Below, piece by piece: positions 50,527 to 60,437 of a stretch of 64,000 bases of DNA. This DNA is from Bacteroidota bacterium. GTDB taxonomy: Bacteria > Bacteroidota > Ignavibacteria > Kapaibacteriales > HRBIN21. Below the pieces are notes generated by a model, which made no database searches, was not told where the DNA came from, and worked only from the letters and a program-made list of their open reading frames with translations. The number at the start of each line of letters is the position of its first letter. Positions within the stretch are counted from its first letter, which is position 1. Made by a program: the position numbers and the translations under genes. The stretch spans positions 131,795-195,794 of the forward strand of contig JAUQPL010000001.1 in assembly GCA_030550395.1 (NCBI GenBank), in the 5' to 3' direction.

Positions 50527-51282
50527 CTACCGTCGGTACCGTGACCGCAATGGTTTCCGCTTCCGTCGAACCGCGGTCTCGCTATAGTGAACGGGACGTC
50601 CTTCAAAGCAGAGAACGAATTCACCTCGAAAGCGGCTATGCCGGAAGCGCTCCCACAGCTCGGCAAAGGTTCCGTAGTGATGCGTCTCATAGGGTAGCGT
50701 CAGGTTGCAGGCAAGGTAGGCGTGGCGCTGAGGCATAACAGCCGCAGCATCGGAAAGCAGCTGGCGGAGTCGGTAAGGGGTCTCCAAAAGAACAACCGTG
50801 CGCAACTCTTCGGCTAACGCTTGGAGCTGACGACGACGCTCCTCGGGTTTGCGGCTCAAGAAACCAGCGTAGAGGAACTGATCGGTAGAAAAGCCACTGC
50901 GCACAAGCGCCGTGAGAATACTGGAAGGCCCTGGAACAACAACCAACGGAAGTCCCTCTCGGAGAATCCGTCGGATGAGAAAAGCTCCCGGATCAGCAAT
51001 GACTGGCATTCCAGCATCGGAAATGAGCGCGACATCCTTACCCTGCCGTAAGTATTCCAATACCCGCTCTGTTGCTTCTACTTCGTTATGCTCATTGAGG
51101 CTTTCTAACGGCTTATCAATCCGATGGGCGCGCAGCAGACGAGCCCCTACCTTGAATTCCTCACAGAAAACCACGGAACAGCTTTTGAGCACCCGCAGAG
51201 CCCTCAGGGTAATATCCTCCACGTTCCCAATCGGAGTGCCGACCACGTAGAGAGTACCCGCCTTCACGGGTTGAGCGTCCAT
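50527..51282 (-). CDS. rsmI: 16S rRNA (cytidine-2'-O)-methyltransferase RsmI
   Basis: A 251-residue SAM enzyme of the tetrapyrrole-methylase fold that modifies cytidine 1402 of 16S rRNA. Motifs are typical: GTLYVVGTPIGNVEDITLRAL at the start, LNEHNE, ALISDAGMPVIADPG, and VVPGPSSILTALV. The frame is open to 51327, but the ATG at 51282 gives the family start and overlaps the endonuclease gene by 19 bases. Confidence 0.95.
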   Translation of the reverse strand: MDAQPVKAGTLYVVGTPIGNVEDITLRALRVLKSCSVVFCEEFKVGARLLRAHRIDKPLESLNEHNEVEATERVLEYLRQGKDVALISDAGMPVIADPGAFLIRRILREGLPLVVVPGPSSILTALVRSGFSTDQFLYAGFLSRKPEERRRQLQALAEELRTVVLLETPYRLRQLLSDAAAVMPQRHAYLACNLTLPYETHHYGTFAELWERFRHSRFRGEFVLCFEGRPVHYSETAVRRKRKPLRSRYRR

Positions 51283-52868
51283 GTCCACCACATCTGTTGT
51301 CCTACCTTCAAGCAAAGCAAAAGCCATCCCCGCGGCAGCCGGTGGCGTGGAAGCTGAAGCTCTAACTCCCCAACTTTGGTTTGACGGACAAGGGGCACAA
51401 CTTCTTGCGACTGCCCCAGCAGGGTGTAGATGAACAGTCTTGGAGTTTCCGTCCCCAGCGCTGCGCGCCAGCGTACCGAGAGGATATCCTCTCTGAAATG
51501 GGGAGGCTCCACGGTTGCCCCCGTTGTCGCTGCAATTCGGAAGGTCACCTCTAATGGGCGGACCCCTGCTGCAAAGCGAATCCGGAAGCGAAGTGTCCCG
51601 TCAGAAGCCGGCTTTCCTGACAGCTCAATCGAGATCCATCCAACTCGGCCGGCAGCAATGGAGCTATCGGCACTGAGCCATGTCACGGTAACGCTATCGG
51701 GAAGTACCAGTGGCTCAATTCCTCGCAACTCCACTGACGTCCATCCGGTATTCAGGCAAGCGAGTCGCAACCGCCAGCGGCGCTCCTGTCCTCGGTACTC
51801 CAGAAGTGTGTCGGAGGGCAGCACAACGGGAAGTACAGGTGCATCCGCAGGCCCACCGATCCGGTAGAGGCGTTCAACCAATTGCGGGCGCTCAACGAAA
51901 GGATTAGCTCGTCCCTGTAGCTGGGCAATCCGGCGCGTTCGCTCCCGCTCCCACTCATCCACAGTATCCTGCCAGTGCCATTGGCGCAACAGCGCCTCGT
52001 GTCCTGCAGTGAGGAAACCCGTCATATTCCCATACCGCAGAGCAACGTAAAACAGAGCTCGCGCCGCATCCCCCTTATGGCCATCACGGGGCTCAAAGAC
52101 TTCTCTCCCTACGGAATCAAACCCATACCGGGATCCCCCCAATTCCCATAATATTTGCCGCACAAGACCAAAGGGGAGATTGCTCCGCCGTTCATTCGCC
52201 TCGGCAAGGGTTGGGAAGAGGTGGTGCAAATCACTCAAGGGAGGAAGGGTATCGGCACCGCGGCTACGCGGCCAGGTGTGCTCAACATTGAAAGCCTGCG
52301 GTGGAATTGGTGGTACCCGTGCGGTCTGACCAGTGTAGACACACTCCACCCTTCCCCCACGATTGTGCACCATCCGAAAAACCCAGGAACGGACACTATC
52401 GTATGGGAAAACCGCTTGCGCCCGAACCACCTGCTGAAGGTAGCCGCGCAAAGCCTCGCCCCACAGCCCATTGGTCCCTCGGTAGAGTGAATCGGGATCT
52501 TCAACATAGGCCCGCAGTAGGCAAGGATAGGTCCAGTCGGCCTCGGGACATTGAAGGCGCAACAGTAACAGCCCCTCTGTCGGCACATTGTGCCGGAATG
52601 AGGTACGAACTTCAATGGCTACCTTCCCCCCTGGCGGCACAACCTGTGGTGTTTGAACCGCTACACTGAACCCTCCCCACGCCCATTGATACACCTGTAC
52701 TGACCGCAGTTCTATATCCGCTGCTCCAGTGTTGTGTATCCACACGACCCGACGGTGTTCTTGACCAATTGCAATGGTACCGAAGTCCACCGTGTCTGGC
52801 TCTACCACGACCCCACACCAAAAAGCCCACACTGGGAACGGAAAGGCTATCCAGAAACAGTGACGCAT
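51264..52868 (-). CDS. secreted endonuclease I-type nuclease with T9SS sorting domain
   Basis: A 534-residue secreted protein: signal peptide (MRHCFWIAFPFPVWAFWCG), an ASH/choice-of-anchor domain (VVEPDTVDFGTIAIGQEHRRV), then the endonuclease I domain at about 130-335 with NVEHTWPRSRGA (His197), SDLHHLFPT (His215/216) and ANERRSNLPFG, the metal and catalytic motifs of EndA/NucM enzymes. A second Ig-like domain follows, and the last 80 residues (PRLFIYTLLGQSQEVVPL, LPRGWLLLCLKVGQQMW) resemble a T9SS sorting domain, somewhat degenerate. It should degrade extracellular DNA. An in-frame ATG lies six codons upstream. Confidence 0.85.
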   Translation of the reverse strand: MRHCFWIAFPFPVWAFWCGVVVEPDTVDFGTIAIGQEHRRVVWIHNTGAADIELRSVQVYQWAWGGFSVAVQTPQVVPPGGKVAIEVRTSFRHNVPTEGLLLLRLQCPEADWTYPCLLRAYVEDPDSLYRGTNGLWGEALRGYLQQVVRAQAVFPYDSVRSWVFRMVHNRGGRVECVYTGQTARVPPIPPQAFNVEHTWPRSRGADTLPPLSDLHHLFPTLAEANERRSNLPFGLVRQILWELGGSRYGFDSVGREVFEPRDGHKGDAARALFYVALRYGNMTGFLTAGHEALLRQWHWQDTVDEWERERTRRIAQLQGRANPFVERPQLVERLYRIGGPADAPVLPVVLPSDTLLEYRGQERRWRLRLACLNTGWTSVELRGIEPLVLPDSVTVTWLSADSSIAAGRVGWISIELSGKPASDGTLRFRIRFAAGVRPLEVTFRIAATTGATVEPPHFREDILSVRWRAALGTETPRLFIYTLLGQSQEVVPLVRQTKVGELELQLPRHRLPRGWLLLCLKVGQQMWWTWTLNP

Positions 52869-52973
52869 TCTCCCGTGCTCCGTCAACTGGACAGGCGAAA
52901 TTACAGCACCAGCTACGGCTTCCTACCCTCGGACGCTCATTCGTCTTCTCCTACCACCGTCCAAGCTATCCCG

Positions 52974-53642
52974 ATGGCGCTATCATCCAGAGGGTGGGCC
53001 CCCTTCCTGCGACATCGGCTCCAGAAGCCATTGCCGGGCCACGAAGCCCATCGGCGCATGATGCCACGCTACGAAGGATTAGAACGTCCTCTGCACCCCC
53101 CGGAAGGCTGCCGCACGGCAGCAGTTTTAGTAGCATTTGCAGCCGAATCTGCTGCTCCCCACTGTATTTTGACTCTCCGCAGTTCTCAGCTGGCCTTCCA
53201 TCGTAATGAATGGAGCTTCCCCGGTGGAATGCTCCATGCTGGAGAGAGCCCGCCTGAAGCGGCTCTCCGCGAAGCAGCGGAAGAAATCGGTCTTCGCCCG
53301 GAAAATGTGGAAGTTCTCGGTACCGCAACCCCCCTCTATGTTCCAGCCTCGGACACGGGGATTGTACCTGTAATTGCCGCGTTTACCCAGCAGGAACCTC
53401 TTCAGGCAAATCCTGCTGAAGTGGAAGAAATCCTTCTCCTCTCTCTTGACTGGCTCCGTCAATTGGAGCGGATTACGGCAACGTGGCATCGCAATGGGCA
53501 CACAGTCGTTGTGCCCCTCTGGCATATTCATCCGCGAGTTCCTCTCTGGGGCGCCACAGCAATGATCCTCTCTGAACTCCTCTGGCTCTACGAGGAATTC
53601 CTCTCCGGCGAAGACGCCACCCCATCTGGAGGGGCACCGTAA
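52974..53642 (+). CDS. NUDIX hydrolase, CoA-pyrophosphatase-like
   Basis: A 222-residue hydrolase with the NUDIX box GGMLHAGESPPEAALREAAEEIG and, just before it, ILTLRSSQLAFHRNEWSFPGG, the UPF0035-type stretch that marks CoA and acyl-CoA diphosphatases (NudL). It would cut coenzyme A or its derivatives to phosphopantetheine forms. The frame runs back to 52734 antisense to the endonuclease gene; the ATG at 52974 is the realistic start. It begins 105 bases from the divergent endonuclease gene and lies 33 before porU. Confidence 0.85.
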   Translation: MALSSRGWAPFLRHRLQKPLPGHEAHRRMMPRYEGLERPLHPPEGCRTAAVLVAFAAESAAPHCILTLRSSQLAFHRNEWSFPGGMLHAGESPPEAALREAAEEIGLRPENVEVLGTATPLYVPASDTGIVPVIAAFTQQEPLQANPAEVEEILLLSLDWLRQLERITATWHRNGHTVVVPLWHIHPRVPLWGATAMILSELLWLYEEFLSGEDATPSGGAP

Positions 53643-53675
53643 TATTGCATTCTCGTTAGCAGCAGCATTGGGGTA

Positions 53676-56600
53676 ATGCCGTATTGTGCTCTTCTCCTTC
53701 TTTTAGCATTCCACACGGCAGCCGAAGAACTTCAGCTCCAATGGGAGCGGGCAACTCCGACGGAAGTCCTCCTTTCCGTCCAGCTACCCTCTCCAGTCCT
53801 CACACGGACGGCAGCTGGGGTAGAGCAAGTAGCACCGGCTTCTGCCTGGGCATTTCCGCTTCCTGACATTTCTCTCTATGGCTTTGCCCTTCCTGTAGAC
53901 CTCCCCGAGCAGACCCGCCTTTCTGCAGAAGTCCTACAATGGCAGGAGCTACAACTGGAAGCCCCGCTTGCAACCCGCCCATGCAGAGAATGCCGCACTG
54001 AACCGCTGCCCATCGCTCACCTTGTTAGAATCGGCTCCCTGGGCAACACCTCTATCTCCGTCCTCCGCCTCTTCCCGTATCGCCCAACAGCCGATAGCAA
54101 ACACCTGCGCATTGCCCGACAGCTCCGTATCCGCCTGACAACCCCCACGCCCCTCCCTTCTGACAATCTTCTGATACCCCTGAGTTCCTCAGCAATGCGT
54201 TCATACGGGAAAAGCTCTCAGACTCTCTCCAGCAACGCTGAACCACACCCCATCCCAACCGCTCCCGACGGCTACCAATACAAGCTCATCGTCAACCGTG
54301 AAGGACTCTACAGAGTAACGGCTTCCCAACTTCGTGAGCTTGGGCTCCCACTGGCACAGATCCCTGTGCGTTCCCTTCGCCTATGGAACCGCGGAAGGGA
54401 AGTTCCACTCTACGTTTACGACCGCAACAATAACGGCTTCCTGGAAGAGTATCCCTCCGATCCTGACTACATCGCCTTCTTTGGAGAACCCAATCGGATT
54501 GCTTTTCGGAACCGAGATGGCGATATGTACCGGGACCCAGAAACTGACGACAATGTCTATGTGCTTACCTGGGGTGAAGGGCTCGGACAAAGGATGGTTG
54601 AAGAGACAGGGGATTTACGCATCACAGATCCACGACGGGCAACGGAACTTCGAGGAAAAGCCTTCCTGAGCACCGTCTTGATAGAGCACAACCGCGTGGA
54701 AGAACGCTTCGGAGCAGTAGAAGAATTAGACCGTGATCTTCTCCAGCCCAGCTTCCAAGGCGACCAGCGGTTCTGGGCACGGGTAGCCGCCAATACAAGC
54801 GTGTCACTCCCTGTTTCACTGCCGGCACCCGCTGTGGTTTCAGACCTTCCCGTGACGGTAGAAGTTATGCTCTGCGGCGCTATCAGTCGTCCCCTGCCCT
54901 GTCCTATTCCAGAGCATACGGCAGAAATCTATCTGAACAATCACCGCATCCTGCGCGCCTCATGGTCCGGGGCGCGCCCTTTTCTGGTTCAATCCCCCCG
55001 AGACCAGATTGCTCCGATAAGCCCTGCCATTCTTGTGAACGCGGACAGCAGTACTGTAACTGTGGCAAATATCTTCAACTGCCCAGAAGCAGCCGAACGG
55101 GCCCCCAGTTTTTATGTCAATTGGGTGCGGATCCACTATCCCCGCCTATACAGGGCAACAAACGATGAGCTATGGTTCCGCATTCCACCGGCCTCCCCGC
55201 CCGGAGTCTATACATTCGCTCTGGAGGGCTTCCAAACACCCAACGTTTTGCTCTTCCGAGTCGGGATCTCTCGCATTGTCAACTTCAGCATTGAGCGAGT
55301 TACGCTCCCCTTTGGTGGAGGGACGCGCTATACGGTGCGGTTCCAGACCTATGTGGCCTCATCGGAAGAACTCTTCTACGCCGTTGCTGCTGACAGTACC
55401 TTGACACCCGCCCGAATGGTACGAGATCTCCCCTCGGACCTCGTCAATCCAATAAATAGTGCCGACTACATCATCATTACCCACAAGGGAATTTGGGACC
55501 GACGTTCACCGGCGGCTTCTGCTGCAGAGCATCCCGTCCAACGACTCCTCCGTCTCCGGCAGCAGCAAGGGCTACGTCCCATGGTCGTGGACATTGAGGA
55601 TATCTACGACGAATTCAACAATGGGATTGCCTCCCGAGAGGCTCTCCGCCGCTTTCTCCAGTATGCATGGCAGACCTGGAGTACTGCTCCACGCTATGTC
55701 CTTCTTTTAGGAGCAGCCGATGCCATTCCACCCCAACTGTGGCAGACACGCCGTTGGGGTATGACGCCGACGGACTATCCATATGGCTGCGTGGAGGGAA
55801 TCTACCAAACACCCGTCGGCGCCCTGACCGATGATCCAATAGCAGAAATAGCCGTCGGACGTCTGCCCGTTAAGTCCCTCTCGGAGGCACAGGCGATTGT
55901 CAGCAAAATAGAAGAGTACGAACAGCGCTTTGCCACAGACTTCTTCCAACCCCGTGTGCTGCTGTTGGCCGGTATCAATGGCTTCGCCCAACAGACAGAG
56001 TTACTGGCACAGCGGCTGCCGGACGGGGTCTCGCAACGTCGGCTCTATGTAACACCGGGCACCCCGTATTCAGGACATACAGCGGAGCTCCTCCAATTGT
56101 TCCAGGAAGGTGCTGGCGTTGTGAATTTCCTGGGTCACGGAGGCGGTGGTATCTGGGAGGACGCTGGTCTGCTACGCGATGAGGATGTTGAGCTCCTCCA
56201 GAACCGAGGCCGTTATCCGATCGTCTCCAGCCTGACCTGCTTTACCGGCGCCTTTGAAGAGCAGGCGTACCGTCGGGGACTCTTAACGACCCTGGTGCTT
56301 TCCCGGGGACGAGGTGCCATTGCTGCCTGGGGCAACTCTGGCTTCGGATGGCTGGAGAATAGCTTTTTTCTCTCTACCGCTCTGCTGGAAGCTTTGACAC
56401 GCCTTTCTCCTCGCCCTCTCCGCCTTGGTGACGCCTTCCGCGCCGGGAAGCTCCTCTATGCCAGCCGAGCATACGGCTTGCAGAACGAAATCGTGCTTTC
56501 TATGCTTCTGCAATCTACCCTCATTGGCGATCCAGCGTTATTGCTCCGCATACCGCCCGATACAGTAATACTCCGGCCTGAACGCTGGTCTGTTTATCCA

Positions 56601-58628
56601 GGCGAGCAAATCTCCGTAGAAGCTACACTCCCCTTTCCGTCGGGAACAGCTCGGATCGTGCTTGGGGACAGCTACGGTAACGACCTCACCGGTAGTGAAA
56701 CAACGCTTGCGATTTCCGCAGCTTTGCTCCGTTTCACCATCACAATTCCTCGGGACTACACTGGCTCCACTATTGCCGTCCGGCTCTATACCGTGGACGC
56801 TTCCGGACAACGGGCAGTTACTGGTGGAATTCGGCTTAGTACAGGGGGGGTTCTCTTCGGGGACATCACAACCCTCCCTTCCCCTCCCCAGCCGGGACAA
56901 GCTCTGGCACTGAGCCTGACTTTACATAGCCGCACACCCATCCAGAGTGTAACGGCTTCCGTTAGCCTCCTGTTGCCGGATGGAAGTACACAATCCTTCA
57001 GTGCCTTACCCTGCCAACAATCCAGCCCGGAAACGTACCAGACACAATCCCCACTGCCTGCTGTGTTAATCTTGCCGGGCACGGAAATCCGGGTGCTCTT
57101 CACCGTTGTTCTGGCAGACGGACGGAGTCTTAGCTCTCCATTGACGACTTTCCTGGTGCCTGGAGTTGCTGATCCAGCCGTTGTTACTCCAATTGCAGGG
57201 GATAGCCTTCGCACGGCTCTACCGTGGCTTCGCATGGAACCAACGGCGCAGGGAGCACAGCTCCACGTCCGCCTTTTCAACTGGACAGAGACTCCAGCGG
57301 GGAATGTGCTTGCGCGCCTATGGTATATCCCGCGCACGGGCCCTCCCAACCTTCTGGCAGAACAGCGCCTGAACATACCCGGGAACGGCTCTACTGATTG
57401 GTTTCTTCGCCCTCCCCCTTTCCTGTCTATGACCCGTCTTGCCGTGGAGGTCATCAGCGATAGTCTCTCTCAGGGCGGCGATCGCCTTCGGGCAAATAAC
57501 TATGCTGAGGATAGCCTGGCGCTTGCCTGTTTCTCTCTTCTGCCTGGCATCGGTACGACGGTCGACGGGACCCAAACGGCACCGGTGGGACAGTCTGGGA
57601 TTGCGCTTGCTACTGTTATTCCCTCCCAGGCTCCTTCGGCTCCTCACCTCCTGTGCCTGATGGTACAGAACACAGCCAGAAGTGTCCAACCCAATGTCCA
57701 TTTCGTCCGCCTCCGCGATAGCTCCGCTGCCGTCTCTATTCAGGTTGCCCCGAACACCTCCCTGAGAGCAACCCTCCAACTCTGGTACGACACTCAGGAC
57801 AGCAATCTGAATCATGGAACTCCAGCCATTTACCGGAAGCACACGCGTCTGGACCTCTGGCAACGGCTCCCCAGTCAGCAGATAGGCCCGGGACTTTTGG
57901 AAGCCGAAGTCACACTACCGGGCATCTTTGCTGTCGCAACGACAACGGATCAGCGCCCACCACAAGTCCGCATCACTGCGGAAGGACGGGCTATCCCTGC
58001 CCGGACTGTGCTCTCGGCCAATCCACGCATTGGTATTGTCGGTGTTGATGAAAACGGTATTGCCACAGACACCGCCTCCATCCAGCTTACGCTCAACGGA
58101 CAGCCCGTTCCAGCAACCCAATACACCGTCGTTGATACAGCGCAGACTCCGACAGGGGCCAGCATCAGCTACCGTCCACAACTTACCAGTGGCACCCATA
58201 TCCTGTGCGCAACCGTGGCTGACTGCAATGGTAATCGCAGCGAACGGACCTGCATTCAGTTTGAAGTCTCCACAACCCTTGAGCTCCGCCTTTTGGGGAC
58301 TTTCCCAAACCCCTTCGCCGAAGAAATGTTCGTTGCCTATGAGCTTTTGGGAACCAGTAATGTGGACGAGGTAGAAATCCGCTTCTACACTGCTTCGGGG
58401 CGCTCCATCCGTCGGATGGTATTCCCTACCACATCCCCCACAGAAGCCTTTGGCTTCCTCCGGGGCGGAACTGGTCTTCCGACAGCCCCGGGATACCACG
58501 AAATCTGGTGGGACGGCACCGATGATGAGGGGCGTCCTGTTGCCAATGGGATATACTTTTACCGGCTTCGCGTGCGGGCAGGTGAAACAACTATTGAGCG
58601 GCGTGGTAGTGTGGCGCGTGTTCGCTAA
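53676..58628 (+). CDS. porU: type IX secretion sortase PorU (gingipain-type C25 peptidase)
   Basis: The 1650-residue protein has a signal peptide (cleaved near residue 17), a long N-terminal prodomain-like region, and a C25 caspase-like domain with the catalytic His821 in FLGHGGGGIWED and Cys855 in SLTCFTGAFE. Beta-rich domains follow, ending from about residue 1537 in a FlgD/T9SS-like sorting domain (FPNPFAEEMFVAYELL, GIYFYRLRVRAGETT). PorU removes sorting domains and attaches cargo to surface lipopolysaccharide in other Bacteroidota. Gene order porU-porV supports the assignment over an ordinary secreted gingipain-like protease. It is longer than characterised PorU (about 1150). Confidence 0.88.
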   Translation: MPYCALLLLLAFHTAAEELQLQWERATPTEVLLSVQLPSPVLTRTAAGVEQVAPASAWAFPLPDISLYGFALPVDLPEQTRLSAEVLQWQELQLEAPLATRPCRECRTEPLPIAHLVRIGSLGNTSISVLRLFPYRPTADSKHLRIARQLRIRLTTPTPLPSDNLLIPLSSSAMRSYGKSSQTLSSNAEPHPIPTAPDGYQYKLIVNREGLYRVTASQLRELGLPLAQIPVRSLRLWNRGREVPLYVYDRNNNGFLEEYPSDPDYIAFFGEPNRIAFRNRDGDMYRDPETDDNVYVLTWGEGLGQRMVEETGDLRITDPRRATELRGKAFLSTVLIEHNRVEERFGAVEELDRDLLQPSFQGDQRFWARVAANTSVSLPVSLPAPAVVSDLPVTVEVMLCGAISRPLPCPIPEHTAEIYLNNHRILRASWSGARPFLVQSPRDQIAPISPAILVNADSSTVTVANIFNCPEAAERAPSFYVNWVRIHYPRLYRATNDELWFRIPPASPPGVYTFALEGFQTPNVLLFRVGISRIVNFSIERVTLPFGGGTRYTVRFQTYVASSEELFYAVAADSTLTPARMVRDLPSDLVNPINSADYIIITHKGIWDRRSPAASAAEHPVQRLLRLRQQQGLRPMVVDIEDIYDEFNNGIASREALRRFLQYAWQTWSTAPRYVLLLGAADAIPPQLWQTRRWGMTPTDYPYGCVEGIYQTPVGALTDDPIAEIAVGRLPVKSLSEAQAIVSKIEEYEQRFATDFFQPRVLLLAGINGFAQQTELLAQRLPDGVSQRRLYVTPGTPYSGHTAELLQLFQEGAGVVNFLGHGGGGIWEDAGLLRDEDVELLQNRGRYPIVSSLTCFTGAFEEQAYRRGLLTTLVLSRGRGAIAAWGNSGFGWLENSFFLSTALLEALTRLSPRPLRLGDAFRAGKLLYASRAYGLQNEIVLSMLLQSTLIGDPALLLRIPPDTVILRPERWSVYPGEQISVEATLPFPSGTARIVLGDSYGNDLTGSETTLAISAALLRFTITIPRDYTGSTIAVRLYTVDASGQRAVTGGIRLSTGGVLFGDITTLPSPPQPGQALALSLTLHSRTPIQSVTASVSLLLPDGSTQSFSALPCQQSSPETYQTQSPLPAVLILPGTEIRVLFTVVLADGRSLSSPLTTFLVPGVADPAVVTPIAGDSLRTALPWLRMEPTAQGAQLHVRLFNWTETPAGNVLARLWYIPRTGPPNLLAEQRLNIPGNGSTDWFLRPPPFLSMTRLAVEVISDSLSQGGDRLRANNYAEDSLALACFSLLPGIGTTVDGTQTAPVGQSGIALATVIPSQAPSAPHLLCLMVQNTARSVQPNVHFVRLRDSSAAVSIQVAPNTSLRATLQLWYDTQDSNLNHGTPAIYRKHTRLDLWQRLPSQQIGPGLLEAEVTLPGIFAVATTTDQRPPQVRITAEGRAIPARTVLSANPRIGIVGVDENGIATDTASIQLTLNGQPVPATQYTVVDTAQTPTGASISYRPQLTSGTHILCATVADCNGNRSERTCIQFEVSTTLELRLLGTFPNPFAEEMFVAYELLGTSNVDEVEIRFYTASGRSIRRMVFPTTSPTEAFGFLRGGTGLPTAPGYHEIWWDGTDDEGRPVANGIYFYRLRVRAGETTIERRGSVARVR

Positions 58629-59646
58629 AGGGCTCTTGTGCCTTTTGCCGCTTGCCCTCCGGGCACAGGAGGAGCGCTATGCAGCGGCATTCCTGGAAGT
58701 CCCGCTCGGTGCCCGGGCATTGGGTATGGGAACCGCATTCACCGCTATCGCCGATGACGCCTGGGGGTTCTTCTGGAATCCGGCTGGCACAGGACTTCTG
58801 GCCGAGGAAATTGTGCTCTCGGGGATGTACAGCTCCCAGTATGGCTCCCTCACAGACCCATTGGCACATTTCTTCCACACCGGCGCAGTGTTCCCGCTCT
58901 CCAGACTCCGTATAGCCGCCAACTGGATACGACTGACTGTACCGGATTTACGCCGCTACCCGGACTTGACTCGAGTCCTCTCTCCCCAAGAGCGCGAGGA
59001 GCTGGTTCGGCGGGCTGGTACGGGCGAATTTATCCCCAACGCCGACGATGCAATCTGGTTCACCGTCGCCCAACTGTTTGTTGTTCCAGTAGACTTCGGC
59101 TGGATGCGCTTCACCGTCCCGGTGGAGATTCCCGTCGGGGTAAATCTGAGACTTATCCACGAGCGCATCGCCGAGCATAGTGCCTCCGGAATCGGGGTGG
59201 AGGTAGGGGCAATGGTTCGGCTGAATTTGAAGGATATCACCTTTGACGAGCGCTGGCCACGTCTTGTCCTTGGGGCCTCGGTCCGGGACGTTGGCGGCAC
59301 TCGTCTCCTGTGGACAACCCAGCGCCCTCATCGGATTCCTCCCTCGGGGCGCTGGGGCATTGCTCTGACACAGCCATTAGAGATGTGGCACCTGGAGCTG
59401 ACAGCGGCCTACGACCGCGAAAGCCGTTATGAGGGCTCCTCGCACTTCGGCATAGAAGTGCTCTATCGCCGTAGTTTTGCCCTTCGCCTGGGCTGGCACG
59501 ATAGAGTTCTCACACTGGGCGCTGGTGTTGACGCTGGTTTTTTGATCGCTGACTATGCCTTCATGACGGATTCCGAAGCCCAGTTAGGGAACATCCACCG
59601 GGTCGGGGTCAGTATCCGCGTGCAACGTCTCCTGAGGCAGCTATGA
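58609..59646 (+). CDS. porV: type IX secretion outer-membrane protein PorV
   Basis: A 345-residue outer-membrane barrel of the UPF0164/PorV-PorQ family. The N-terminal signal (MWRVFAKGLLCLLPLALRAQ) leads to LEVPLGARALGMGTAFTAIADDAWGFFWNPAG, the family's hallmark. PorV carries T9SS cargo from the translocon to PorU. The start is a GTG in the end of porU: 58609 is chosen; GTG at 58603 and 58618 are also possible. It overlaps the porU stop by 20 bases, and its stop overlaps the next start, so coupling is tight. Confidence 0.88.
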   Translation: MWRVFAKGLLCLLPLALRAQEERYAAAFLEVPLGARALGMGTAFTAIADDAWGFFWNPAGTGLLAEEIVLSGMYSSQYGSLTDPLAHFFHTGAVFPLSRLRIAANWIRLTVPDLRRYPDLTRVLSPQEREELVRRAGTGEFIPNADDAIWFTVAQLFVVPVDFGWMRFTVPVEIPVGVNLRLIHERIAEHSASGIGVEVGAMVRLNLKDITFDERWPRLVLGASVRDVGGTRLLWTTQRPHRIPPSGRWGIALTQPLEMWHLELTAAYDRESRYEGSSHFGIEVLYRRSFALRLGWHDRVLTLGAGVDAGFLIADYAFMTDSEAQLGNIHRVGVSIRVQRLLRQL

Positions 59647-60407
59647 GGAGAGCTCGGCAGCTATGGATAGTAGCTCTACTGGGCATGAGTTGTGGAACCC
59701 CCACGACCTCTCCCCCGCCTTTTGAGCAAATTCCCCGATGGGTACCTCGTAGCTCTGATACGGCGGCCATTGAGACGGGTATCCGACCCTGGCCCGAAGC
59801 CGCTGCAAATGGCATCGGAGGCATCCGCTTGGAATGGTATGCGCTGAACCCACTGGAAGTTGGCGGATACCGGATTTACCGAACGGATTCAACCGATTCC
59901 TCCGGCACCCCTATCGGATTCCGAGAGTTGGCAACAATTGAGTATGGCACAACAGGGGAGGATACAGCATTGGTAGATCGTGCAGTCACCCATTGGCGGA
60001 CGTACTACTATCGCCTTCACGCACTGGATCGTTCCCCTCAGCGCCGCGAAGGTCCGCCCTCGGAAATTGTTCACTTCGCCCTGGAACCGCCCCCAGTTCC
60101 GGTAGCTCCTATCGGAGCCGTATCTGCGGACTCTGTCGTCTTCCGTTGGCACAGCAATGTCGGCTATGTCGTCATCCGAGTATTTGAAGTGGACTCCACT
60201 GCCCCGGATGTGCCCGGGCGCCCTGTCTGGGTATTCAGCGGGACACCGCTGGATTATTCAAACCCTCGCATCCCCTACAACGTCGATGGTCGGGCAGCTC
60301 CACTCCAGCCGGGGAAGCTCTACCGCTGGCGGATAAGCCGCATAACGCCCGGACGTCCAAATCGCGGTGCTACATCGGTCTGGCAGACTTTTTGGCTCCG
60401 GCCGTGA
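59643..60407 (+). CDS. lipoprotein with fibronectin-III-like fold
   Basis: A 254-residue lipoprotein with a lipobox (LLGMSC, Cys17), a Pro/Thr-rich linker, and two beta-sandwich-like repeats with the fibronectin-III pattern (IRLEWYALNPLEVGGYRIYRT and TYYYRLHALD; then VVFRWHSNVGYVVIRVFEV and LYRWRISRI). Such domains mediate protein or glycan contacts. It overlaps porV by 4 bases and may be an accessory of the T9SS complex. No function is known. Confidence 0.7.
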   Translation: MRRARQLWIVALLGMSCGTPTTSPPPFEQIPRWVPRSSDTAAIETGIRPWPEAAANGIGGIRLEWYALNPLEVGGYRIYRTDSTDSSGTPIGFRELATIEYGTTGEDTALVDRAVTHWRTYYYRLHALDRSPQRREGPPSEIVHFALEPPPVPVAPIGAVSADSVVFRWHSNVGYVVIRVFEVDSTAPDVPGRPVWVFSGTPLDYSNPRIPYNVDGRAAPLQPGKLYRWRISRITPGRPNRGATSVWQTFWLRP

Positions 60408-60437
60408 GCATGTCGCAGTGAAGCTTGTAAGAAAGCC

